From positions 152,761,890 through 152,825,889 of the forward strand of contig OX336397.1 in the NCBI GenBank assembly GCA_946902985.2: 64,000 nucleotides of DNA, in the 5' to 3' direction. Of this stretch, positions 37,231 to 48,960 are shown in pieces (the stretch's first letter is position 1; each line of letters opens with the position of its first letter). Made by a program: the position numbers and the translations under genes. Origin of the DNA: Meconema thalassinum (Eukaryota; Arthropoda; Insecta; Orthoptera; Tettigoniidae). A model generated the notes under the pieces. That model had not been told where the DNA came from and did not search any database. It was given only the letters and a program-made list of their open reading frames with translations.

Positions 37231-40200
37231 GTGGACATACTTTATGGTGTTTGAAGCTATTTTCTGCGCTCCCTATATGACAGCCCTAGGGCCACCCCTG
37301 GGTAACGGGGTTAATAAGGGGAGGACATACATTATGGTGTTTGAAGCTATTTTCTGCGCTCCCTATATGACAGCCCTAGGGCCACCCTGGGTAACGGGCT
37401 TAATAAGGGGTGGACATACATTATGGTGTTTGAAGCTATTTTCTGCGCTCCCTATATGACAGCCCTAGGGCCACCCCAGGGTTACGGGGTTAATAAGGGG
37501 TGGACATACATTATGGTGTTTGAAGCTATTTTCTGCGCTCCCTATATGACAGCCCTAGGGCCACCCCTGGGTAACGGGGTTAATAAGGGGAGGACATACA
37601 TTATGGTGTTTGAAGCTATTTTCTGCGCTCCCTATATGACAGCCCTAGGGCCACCCCTGGGTAACGGGGTTAATAACGGGTGGACATACATTATGGTGTT
37701 TGAAGCTATTTTCTGCGCTCCCTATATGACAGCCCTAGGGCCACCCCTGGGTAACGGGGTTAATAAGGGGTGGACATACATTATAGTGTTTGAAGCTATT
37801 TTCTGCGCTCCCTATATGACAGCCCTAGGACCACCCCTGGGTAACGGGGTTAATAAGGGGTGGACATACATTATGGTGTTTGAAGCTATTTTCTGCGCTC
37901 CCTATATGACAGCCCTAGGGCCACCCCTGGGTAACGGGGTTAATAAGGGGAGGACATACATTATGGTGTTTGAAGCTATTTTCTGCGCCCCCTATATGAC
38001 AGCCCTAGGGCCGCCCCTGGGTAACGGGGTTAATAAGGGGTGGACATACATTATGGTGTTTGAAGCTATTTTCTGCGCTCCCTGTATGACAGCCCTAGGG
38101 CCACCCCTGAGTAACGGGGTTAATAAGGGGAGGACATACATTATGGTGTTTGAAGCTATTTTCTGCGCTCCCTATATGACAGCCCCAGGGCCACCCCAGG
38201 GTGACGGGGTTAATAAGGGGTGGACATACATTATGGTGTTTGAAGCTATTTTCTGCGCTCCCTATATGACAGCCCTAGGGCCACCCCTGAGTAACGGGGT
38301 TAATAAGGGGAGGACATACATTATGGTGTTTGAAGCTATTTTCTGCGCTCCCTATATGACAGCCCTAGGGCTACCCCTGGGTAACGGGGTTAATAAGGGT
38401 TGGACATACATTATGGTGTTTGAAGCTATTTTCTGCGCTCCCTATATGACAGCCCTAGGGCCACCCCTGGGTAACGGGGTTAATAAGGGGTGGACATACA
38501 TTATGGTGTTTGAAGCTATTTTCTGCGCCCCCTATATGACAGCCCTAGGGCCACCCCTGGGTAACGGGGTTAATAAGGGGTGGACATACATTATGGTGTT
38601 TGAAGCTATTTTCTGCGCCCCCTATATGACAGCCCTAGGGCCACCCCTGGGTAACGGGTTTAATTAGGGGTGGACATACATTATGGTGTTTGAAGTTATT
38701 TTCTGCGCCCCCTATATGACAGCCCTAGGGCCACCCCTGGGTAACGGGGTTAATAAGGGGTGGACATACATTATGGTGTTTGAAGCTATTTTCTGCGCTC
38801 CCTGTATGACAGCCCTAGGGCCACCCCTGGGTAACGGGGTTAATAAGGGGTGGACATACATTATGGTGTTTGAAGCTATTTTCTGCGCCCCCTATATGAC
38901 AGCCCTAGGGCCACCCCTGGGTAACGGGGTTAATAAGGGGTGGACATACATTATGGTGTTTGAAGCTATTTTCTGCGCCCCCTATATGACAGCTCTAGGG
39001 CCACCCCAGGGTAACGGGGTTAATAAGGGGTGGACATACATTATGGTGTTTGAAGCTATTTTCTGCGCTCCCTATATGACAGCCCTAGGGCCACCCCTGG
39101 GTAACGGGGTTAATAAGGGGTGGACATACATTATATTGTTTGAAGCTATTTTCTGCGCCCCCTATATGACAGCCCTAGAGCCACCCCTGGGTAACGGGGT
39201 TAATAAGGGGAGGACACACATTATGGTGTTTGAAGCTATTTTCTGCGCTCCCTATATGACAGCCCTAGGGCCACCCCTGGGTAACGGGGTTAATAAGGGG
39301 TGGACATACATTATGGTGTTTGAAGCTATTTTCTGCGCTCCCTATATGACAGCCCCAGGGCCACCCCTGGGTAACGGGGTTAATAAGGGGAGGACATACA
39401 TTATGGTGTTTGAAGCTATTTTCTGCGCCCGCTATATGACAGCCCCAGGGCCGCCCCTGGGTAACGGGGTTAATAAGGGTTGGACATACATTATAGTGTT
39501 TGAAGCTATTTTCTGCGCTCCCTATATGACAGCCCTAGGGCCACCCCTGGGTAACGGGGTTAATAAGGGGTGGTCACACATTATGGTGTTTGAAGCTATT
39601 TTCTGCGCTCCCTATATGACAGCCCTAGGGCCACCCCAGGGTAACGGGGTTAATAAGGGGTGGACATACATTATGGTGTTTGAAGCTATTTTCTGCGCTC
39701 CCTATATGACAGCCCTAGGGCCACCCCTGAGTAACGGGGTTAATAAGGGGTGGACATACATTATGGTGTTTGAAGCTATTTTCTGCGCTCCCTGTATGAC
39801 AGCCCTAGGGCCACCCCTGAGTAACGGGGTTAATAAGGGGTGGACATACATTATGGTGTTTGAAGCTATTTTCTGCGCTCCCTATATGACAACCCTAGGG
39901 CCGCCCCTGAGTAACGGGGTTAATAAGGGGTGGACATACATTATGGTGTTTGAAGCTTTTTTCTGCGCTCCCTATATGACAGCCCTAGGGCCACCCCTGG
40001 GTAACGGGGTTAATAAGGGGTGGACATACATTATGGTGTTTGAAGCTATTTTCTGCGCCCCCTATATGACAGCCCTAGGGCCACCCCTGGGTAACGGGGT
40101 TAATAAGGGGTTGACATACATTATGGTGTTTGAAGCTATTTTCTGCGCTCCCTATATGACAGCCCTAGGGCCACCCCTGGGTAACGGGGTTAATAAGGGG

Positions 40201-43200
40201 TGGACATACATTATGGCGTTTGAAGCTATTTTCTGCGCTCCCTATATGACAGCCCTAGGGCCACCCCTGGGTAACGGGGTTAATAAGGGGAGGACATACA
40301 TTATGGTGTTTGAAGCTATTTTCTGCGCCCCCTATATGACAGCCCTAGGGCCACCCCAGGGTAACGGGGTTAATAAGGGGAGGACATACATTATGGTGTT
40401 TGAAGCTATTTTCTGCGCTCCCTATATGACAGCCCTAGGGCCACCCCAGGGTAACGGGGTTAATAAGGGGAGGACATACATTATGGTGTTTGAAGCTATT
40501 TTCTGCGCTCCCTATATGACAGCCCTAGGGCCACCCCAGGGTAACGGGGTTAATAAGGGGAGGACATACATTATGGTGTTTGAAGCTATTTTCTGCGCCC
40601 CCTATATGACAGCCCTAGGGCCACCCCTGGGTAACGGGGTTAATAAGGGGTGGACATACATTATGGTGTTTGAAGCTATTTTCTGCGCTCCCTATATGAC
40701 AGACCTAGGGCCACCCCAGGGTAACGGGGTTAATAAGGGGAGGACATACATTATGGTGTTTGAAGCTATTTTCTGCGCTCCCCATATGACAGCCCTAGGG
40801 CCACCCCTGGGTAACGGGGTTAATAAGGGGTGGACATACATTATGGTGTTTGAAGCTATTTTCTGCGCTCCCTATATGACAGCCCTAGGGCCACCCCTGA
40901 GTAACGGGGTTAATAAGGGGTGGACATACATTATGGTGTTTGAAGCTATTTTCTGCTCTCCCTATATGACAGCCCTAGGGCCACCCCTGGGTAACGGGGT
41001 TAATAAGGGGTGGACATACATTATGGTGTTTGAAGCTATTTTCTGCGCCCCCTATATGACAGCCCTAGGGCCACCCCAGGGTAACGGGGTTAATAAGGGG
41101 TGGACATACATTATGGTGTTTGAAGCTATTTTCTGCGCTCCCTATATGACAGCCCTAGGGCCACCCCTGAGTAACGGGGTTAATAAGGGGTGGACATACA
41201 TTATGGTGTTTGAAGCTATTTTCTGCGCTCCCTATATGACAGCCCTAGGGCCACCCCTGGGTAACGGGGTTAATAAGGGGTGGACATACATTATGGTGTT
41301 TGAAGCTATTTTCTGCGCTCCCTATATGACAGCCCTAGGGCCACCCCTGGGTAACGGGGTTAATAAGGGGTGGACATACATTATGGTGTTTGAAGCTATT
41401 TTCTGCGCTCCCTATATGACAGCCCTAGGGCCGCCCCTGGGTAACGGGGTTAATAAGGGGTGGACATACATTATGGTGTTTGAAGCTATTTTCTGCGCTC
41501 CCTATATGACAGCCCTAGGGCCACCCCTGGGTAACGGGGTTAATAAGGGGTGGACATACATTATGGTGTTTGAAGCTATTTTCTGCGCCCCCTATATGAC
41601 AGCCCTAGGGCCGCCCCTGGGTAACGGGGTTAATAAGGGGTGGACATACATTATGGTATTTGAAGCTATTTTCTGCGCTCCCTATATGACAGCCCTAGGG
41701 CCACCCCTGGGTAACGGGGTTAATAAGGGGTGGACATACATTATGCTGTTTGAAGCTATTCTCTGCGCTCCCTATATGACAGCCCTAGGGCCACCCCTGG
41801 GTAACGGGGTTAATAAGGGGTGGACATACATTATGCTGTTTGAAGCTATTCTCTGCGCTCCCTATATGACAGCCCTAGGGCCACCCCTGGGTAACGGGGT
41901 TAATAAGGGGTGGACATACATTATGGTGTTTGAAGCTATTTTCTGCGCCCCCTATATGACAGCCCTAGGGCCACCCCTGGGTAACGGGGTTAATAAGGGG
42001 TGGACATACATTATAGTGTTTGAAGCTATTTTCTGCGCTCTCTACATGACAGCCCTAGGGCCACCCCTGGGTAACGGGGTTAATAAGGGGTGGACATACA
42101 TTATGGTGTTTGAAGCTATTTTCTGCGCCCCCTATATGACAGCCCTAGGGCCACCCCTGGGTAACGGGGTTAATAAGGGGTGGACATACATTATGGTGTT
42201 TGAAGCTATTTTCTGCGCCCCCTATATGACAGCCCTAGGGCCACCCCTGGGTAACGGGGTTAATAAAGGGTGGACATACATTATGGTGTTTGAAGCTATT
42301 TTCTGCGCCCCCTATATGACAGCCCTAGGGCCACCCCTGGGTAACGGGGTTAATAAGGGGTGGACATACATTATGCTGTTTGAAGCTATTCTCAGCGCTC
42401 CCTATATGACAGCCCTAGGGCCACCCCTGGGTAACGGGGTTAATAAGGGGTGGACATACATTATGCTGTTTGAAGCTATTTTCTGCGCTCCCTATATGAC
42501 AGCCCTAGGGCCACCCCTGGGTAACGGGGTTAATAAGGGGTGGACATACATTATGCTGTTTGAAGCTATTCTCTGCGCTCCCTATATGAGAGCCCTAGGG
42601 CCACCCCTGGGTAACGGGGTTAATAAGGGGTGGACATACATTATGGCGTTTGAAGCTATTTTCTGCGCTCCCTATATGACAGCCCTAGGGCCACCCCTGG
42701 GTAACGGGGTTAATAAGGGGTGGACATACATTATGGCGTTTGAAGCTATTTTCTGCGCTCCCTATATGACAGCCCCAGGACCACCCCTGGGTAACGGGGT
42801 TAATAAGGGGAGGACATACATTATGGTGTTTGAAGCTATTTTCTGCGCCCCCTATATGACAGCCCTAGGGCCACCCCTGGGTAACGGGGTTAATAAGGGG
42901 TGGACATACATTATGGTGTTTGAAGCTATTTTCAGCGCTCTCTATATGACAGCCCTAGGGCCACCCCTGGGTAACGGGGTTAATAAGGGGTGGACATACA
43001 TTATGGTGTTTGAAGCTATTTTCTGCGCTCCCTATATGACAGCCCTAGGGCCACCCCTGGGTAACGGTGTTAATAAGGGGTGGACATACATTATGGTGTT
43101 TGAAGTTATTTTCTGCGCCCCCTATATGACAGCCCTAGGGCCACCCCTGGGTAACGGGGTTAATAAGGGGAGGACATACATTATGGTGTTTGAAGCTATT

Positions 43201-43560
43201 TTCTGCGCTCCCTATATGACAGCCCTAGGGCCACCCCTGGGTAACGGGGTTAATAAGGGGTGGACATACATTATGGTGTTTGAAGCTATTTTCTGCGCCC
43301 CCTATATGACAGCCCTAGGGCCACCCCTGGGTAACGGGGTTAATAAGGGGTGGACATACATTGTGGTGTTTGAAGCTATTTTCTGCGCCCCGTATATGAC
43401 AGCCCTAGGGCCACCCCTGGGTAACGGGGTTAATAAGGGGTGGACATACATTATTGTGTTTTAAGCTATTTTCTGCGCTCCCTATATGACAGCCCTAGGG
43501 CCACCCCTGGGTAACGGGGTTAATAAGGGGTGGACATACATTATGGTGTTTGAAGCTATT
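37231..43560 (+). repeat. Less ordered satellite segment
   Basis: Monomers continue without a break, but I could not match a long run of variants to another part of the window. There are short runs of like monomers instead: three CTGAGTAACG monomers at about 39,727, 39,817 and 39,907, and three CAGGG plus AGGACA monomers at about 40,351, 40,441 and 40,531. A one-base deletion (CCACCCTGGG) lies at about 37,386, AATTAG at 38,665-38,667 and TTTTAAGC at about 43,459-43,466. The last two create in-frame stops. Confidence 0.6.
41700..42740 (+). repeat. Local monomer subfamily with ATGCTG and ATTCTCTGC
   Basis: Monomers with TTATGCTGTT occur at 41,741, 41,831, 42,371, 42,461 and 42,551, several followed by ATTCTCTGC or ATTCTCAGC. 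TTATGGCGTT monomers follow at 42,641 and 42,731. The 630-bp spacing between 41,741 and 42,371 fits a seven-monomer duplication. It looks like a small, local expansion. Confidence 0.6.
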
Positions 43561-45270
43561 TTCTGCGCCCCCTATATGACAGCCCTAGGGCCTCCCCTGG
43601 GTAACGGGGTTAATAAGTGGTGGACATACATTATAGTGTTTGAAGCTATTTTCTGCGCTCTCTACATGACAGCCCTAGGGCCACCCCTGGGTAACGGGGT
43701 TAATAAGGGGTGGACATACATTATGGTGTTTGAAGCTATTTTCTGCGCCCCCTATATGACAGCCCTAGGGCCACCCCTGGGTAACGGGGTTAATAAGGGG
43801 TGGACATACATTATGGTGTTTGAAGCTATTTTCTGCGCCCCCTATATGACAGCCCTAGGGCCACCCCAGGGTAACGGGGTTAATAAGGGGTGGACATACA
43901 TTATGGTGTTTGAAGCTATTTTCTGCGCTCCCTATATGACAGCCCTAGGGCCACCCCTGTGTAACGGGGTTAATAAGGGGTGGACATACATTATGGTGTT
44001 TGAAGCTATTTTCTGCGCTCCCTATATGACAGCCCTAGGGCCACCCCTGGGTAACGGGGTTAATAAGGGGAGGACATACATTATGGTGTTTGAAGCTATT
44101 TTCTGCGCCCCCTATATGACAGCCCCAGGGCCACCCCAGGGTAACGGGGTTAATAAGGGGAGGACATACATTATGGTGTTTGAAGCTATTTTCTGCGCTC
44201 CCTATATGACAGCCCTAGGGCCACCCCTGGGTAACGGGGTTAATAAGGGGTGGACATACATTATGGTGTTTGAAGCTATTTTCTGCGCCCCCTATATGAC
44301 AGCCCTAGGGCCACCCCTGGGTAACGGGGTTAATAAGGGGTGGACATACATTATGGTGTTTGAAGCTATTTTCTGCGCTCCCTATATGACAGCCCTAGGG
44401 CCACCCCTGGGTAACGGGGTTAATAAGGGGAGGACATACATTACTGTGTTTGAAGCTATTTTCTGCGCTCCCTATATGACAGCCCTAGGGCCACCCCTGG
44501 GTAACGGGGTTAATAAGGGGAGGACGTACATTATGGTGTTTGAAGCTATTTTCTGCGCCCCCTATATGACAGCCCTAGGGCCACCCCTGTGTAACGGGGT
44601 TAATAAGGGGTGGACATACATTATGGTGTTTGAAGCTATTTTCTGCGCTCCCTATATGACAGCCCTAGGGCCACCCCTGGGTAACGGGGTTAATAAGGGG
44701 TGGACATACATTATGATGTTTGAAGTTATTTTCTGCGCTCCCTATATGACAGCCCTAGGGCCACCCCTGGGTAACGGGGTTAATAAGGGGTGGACATACA
44801 TTACTGTGTTTGAAGCTATTTTCTGCGCTCCCTATATGACAGCCCTAGGGCCACCCCTGGGTAACGGGGTTAATAAGGGGTGGACATACATTATGGTGTT
44901 TGAAGCTATTTTCTGCGCCCCCTATATGACAGCCCTAGGGCCACCCCAGGGTGACGGGGTTAATAAGGGGTGGACATACATTATAGTGTTTGAAGCTATT
45001 TTCTGCGCTCCCTATATGACAGCCCTAGGACCACCCCTGGGTAACGGGGTTAATAAGGGGTGGACATACATTATGGTGTTTGAAGCTATTTTCTGCGCTC
45101 CCTATATGACAGTCCTAGGGCCACCCCTGAGTAACGGGGTTAATAAGGGGAGGACATACATTATGGTGTTTGAAGCTATTTTCTGCGCTCCCTATATGAC
45201 AGCCCTAGGGCCACCCCTGGGTAACGGGATTAATAAGGGGTGGACATACATTATGGTGTTTGAAGCTATT
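43560..45270 (+). repeat. HOR-A-like module, diverged
   Basis: The order here resembles 1,921-3,400: an ATTATAGTG monomer followed by CTCTACATG, two plain monomers, a CAGGG monomer, a TGTGTAACG monomer (43,950s), AGGACA monomers, an ATTACTGTG monomer, CAGGGTGACGG and GGGATTAATAAG. The A-specific GTTTAAAG change is absent after TGTGTAACG (it reads GTTTGAAG), so this may be an older relative that predates that mutation, or one reverted by exchange. Confidence 0.55.
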
Positions 45271-46540
45271 TTCTGCGCTCCCTATATGACAGCCCTAGGG
45301 CCACCCCAGGGTAACGGGGTTAATAAGGGGTGGACATACATTATGGTGTTTGAAGCTATTTTCTGCGCTCCCTATATGACAGCCCTAGGACCACCCCTGG
45401 GTAACGGGGTTAATAAGGGGTGGACATACATTATGGTGTTTGAAGCTATTTTCTGCGCTCCCTATATGACAGCCCTAGGGCCACCCCTGGGTAACGTGGT
45501 TAATAAGGGGTGGACATACATTATGGTGTTTGAAGCTATTTTCTGCGCACCCTTTATGACAGCCCTAGGGCCACCCCAGGGTAACGGGGTTAATAAGGGT
45601 TGGACATACATTATAGTGTTTGAAGCATTTTTCTGCGCCCCCTATATGACAGCCCCAGGGCCACCCCTGGGTAACGGGGTTAATAAGGGGTGGACATACA
45701 TTATGGTGTTTGAAGCTATTTTCTGCGCTCCCTATATGACAGCCCCAGGGCCACCCCTGGGTAACGGGGTTAATAAGGGGTGGACATACATTATGGTGTT
45801 TGATGCTATTTTCTGCGCCCCCTATATGACAGCCCTAGGGCCACCCCTGGGTAACGGGGTTAATAAGGGGTGGACATACATTACTGTGTTTGAAGCTATT
45901 TTCTGCGCTCCCTATATGACAGCCCCAGGGCCACTCCTGGGTAATTGGGTTAATAAGGGGTGGACATACATTATGGTGTTTGAAGCTATTTTCTGCGCAC
46001 CCTATATGACAGCCCTAGGGCCACCCCTGGGTAACGGGGTTAATAAGGGGTGGACATACATTATAGTGTTTGAAGCTATTTTCTGCGCCCCCTATATGAC
46101 AGCCCTAGGGCCACCCCAGGGTAACGGGGTTAATAAGGGGTGGACATACATTATGGTGTTTGAAGCTATTTTCTGCGCTCCCTATATGACAGCCCTAGGG
46201 CCACCCCTGGGTAACGGGGTTAATAAGGGGTGGACATACATTATGGTGTTTGAAGCTATTTTCTGCGCTCCCTATATGACAGCCCTAGGGCCACCCCTGG
46301 GTAACGTGGTTAATAAGGGGTGGACATACATTATGGTGTTTGAAGCTATTTTCTGCGCACCCTATATGACAGCCCTAGGGCCACCCCAGGGTAACGGGGT
46401 TAATAAGGGTTGGACATACATTATAGTGTTTGAAGCTATTTTCTGCGCCCCCTATATGACAGCCCCAGGGCCACCCCTGGGTAACGGGGTTAATAAGGGA
46501 TGGACATACATTATAGTGTTTGAAGCTATTTTCTGCGCCC
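45271..46540 (+). repeat. Local 9-monomer (810-bp) duplication
   Basis: GTAACGTGGT occurs at 45,491 and 46,301, exactly 810 bp apart. Both are followed by a GCGCACC monomer with CAGGG and AAGGGTTGG, then a CCCCAGGG monomer. The monomers before them also correspond, except for CTAGGACC and CCTTTATG, which are specific to the first copy. Confidence 0.65.
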
Positions 46541-47210
46541 CCTATATGACAGCCCCAGGGCCACCCCAGGGTGACGGGGTTAATAAGGGGAGGACATACA
46601 TTATAGTGTTTGTAGCTATTTTCTGCGCCCCCTATATGACAGCCCCAGGGCCACCCCAGGGTGACGGGGTTAATAAGGGGAGGACATACATTATGGTGTT
46701 TGGAGCAATTTTCTGCGCTCCCTATATGACAGCCCTAGGGCCACCCCTGGGTAACGGGGTTAATAAGGGGTGGGCATACATTATGGTGTTTGAAGCTATT
46801 TTCTGCGCTCCCTATATGACAGCCCTAGGGCCACCCCTGGGTAACGGGGTTAATAAGGGGTGGACATACATTATGGTGTTTGAAGCTATTTTCTGCGCTC
46901 CCTATATGACAGCCCTAGGGCCACCCCTGGGTAACGGGGTTAATAAGGGGTGGACATACATTATGGTGTTTGAAGCTATTTTCTGCGCTCCCTATATGAC
47001 AGCCCTAGGGCCACCCCTGGGTAACGGGGTTAATAAGGGGTGGACATACATTATGGTGTTTGAAGCTATTTTCTGCGCTCCCTATATGACAGCCCTAGGG
47101 CCGCCCCTGGGTAACGGGGTTAATAAGGGGTGGACATACATTATGGTGTTTGAAGCTATTTTCTGCGCTCCCTATATGACAGCCCCAGGGCCACCCCAGG
47201 GTAACGGGGT

Positions 47211-48960
47211 TAATAAGGGGAGGACATACATTATGGTGTTTGAAGCTATTTTCTGCGCTCCCTATATGACAGCCCTAGGACCACCCCTGGGTAACGGGGT
47301 TAATAAGGGGTGGACATACATTATATTGTTTGAAGCTATTTTCTGCGCTCCCTATATGACAGCCCTAGGGCCACCCCTGGGTAACGGGGTTAATAAGGGG
47401 TGGACATACATTATGCTGTTTGAAGCTATTTTCTGCGCTCCCTATATAACAGCCCTAGGGCCACCCCTGGGTAACGGGGTTAATAAGGGGTGGACATACA
47501 TTATGGTGTTTGAAGCTATTTTCTGCGCTCCCTATATGACAGCCCTAGGGCCACCCCTGGGTAATGGGGTTAATAAGGGGTGGACATACATTATGGTGTT
47601 TGAAGCTATTTTCTGCGCTCCCTATATGACAGCCCTAGGGCCACCCCTGGGTAACGGGGTTAATAAGGGTTGGACATACATTATGGTGTTTGAAGCTATT
47701 TTCTGCGCTCCCTATATGACAGCCCTAGGGCCACCCCTGGGTAACGGGGTTAATAAGGGGTGGACATACATTATGGTGTTTGAAGCTATTTTCTGCGCTC
47801 CCTATATGACAGCCCTAGGGCCGCCCCTGGGTAACGGGGTTAATAAGGGGTGGACATACATTATGGTGTTTGAAGCTATTTTCTGCGCTCCCTATATGAC
47901 AGCCCTAGGGCCACCCCTGGGTAACGGGGTTAATAAGGGGAGGACATACATTATGGTGTTTGAAGCTATTTTCTGCGCCCCCTATATGACAGCCCTAGGG
48001 CCACCCCTGGGTAACGGGGTTAATAAGGGGAGGACATACATTATGGTGTTTGAAGCTATTTTCTGCGCTCCCTATATGACAGCCCTAGGGCCACCCCTGG
48101 GTAACGGGGTTAATAAGGGGAGGACATACATTATGGTGTTTGAAGCTATTTTCTGCGCCCCCTATATGACAGCCCTAGGGCCACCCCTGGGTAACGGGGT
48201 TAATAAGGGGTGGACATACATTATGGTGTTTGAAGCTATTTTCTGCGCTCCCTATATGACAGCCCTAGGGCCACCCCTGGGTAACGGGGTTAATAAGGGG
48301 TGGACATACATTATGGTGTTTGAAGCTATTTTCTGCGCTCCCTATATGACAGCCCTAGGGCCACCCCTGGGTAACGGGGTTAATAAGGGTTGGACATACA
48401 TTATGGTGTTTGAAGCTATTTTCTGCGCCCCCCATATGACAGCCCTAGGGCCACCCCTGGGTAACGGGGTTAATAAGGGGAGGACATACATTATGGTGTT
48501 TGAAGCTATTTTCTGCGCCCCCCATATGACAGCCCTAGGGCCACCCCCGGGTAACGGGGTTAATAAGGGGAGGACATACATTATGGTGTTTGAAGCTATT
48601 TTCTGCGCCCCCCATATGACAGCCCTAGGGCCACCCCTGGGTAACGGGGTTAATAAGAGGTGGACATACATTATAGTGTTTGAAGCTATTTTCTGCGCCC
48701 CCTATATGACAGCCCTAGGGCCGCCCCAGGGAAACGGGGTTAATAAGGGGTGGACATACATTATGGTGTTTGAAGCTATTTTCTGCGCCCCCTATATGAC
48801 AGCCCTAGGGCCGCCCCAGGGTAACGGGGTTAATAAGGGGTGGACATACATTATAGTGTTTGAAGCTATTTTCTGCGCTCCCTATATGACAGCCCTAGGG
48901 CCGCCCCAGGGTAACGGGGTTAATAAGGGGTGGACATACATTATAGTGTTTGAAGCTATT
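47211..48960 (+). repeat. HOR-B-like module, dispersed third or fourth copy
   Basis: ATTATATTG, ATTATGCTG (47,409), the AGGACA run, CCCCCATATG and AAGAGGTGG (48,658) occur in the same order as at 16,361-17,710. The ATTATGCTG-to-AAGAGGTGG distance is 1,249 bp here against 1,250 bp there, the extra base being the insertion at 16,690. Three monomers with CCCCCATATG fall close together at 48,430-48,620. That removes the reverse-strand stop and opens a short spurious minus frame. Confidence 0.65.

Noticed and set aside
48342..48671. Minus-strand open frame of 109 codons
   Set aside because: It exists only because three nearby monomers have CCCCCATATG, which removes the usual reverse-frame stop. 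It is a shadow of the repeat.
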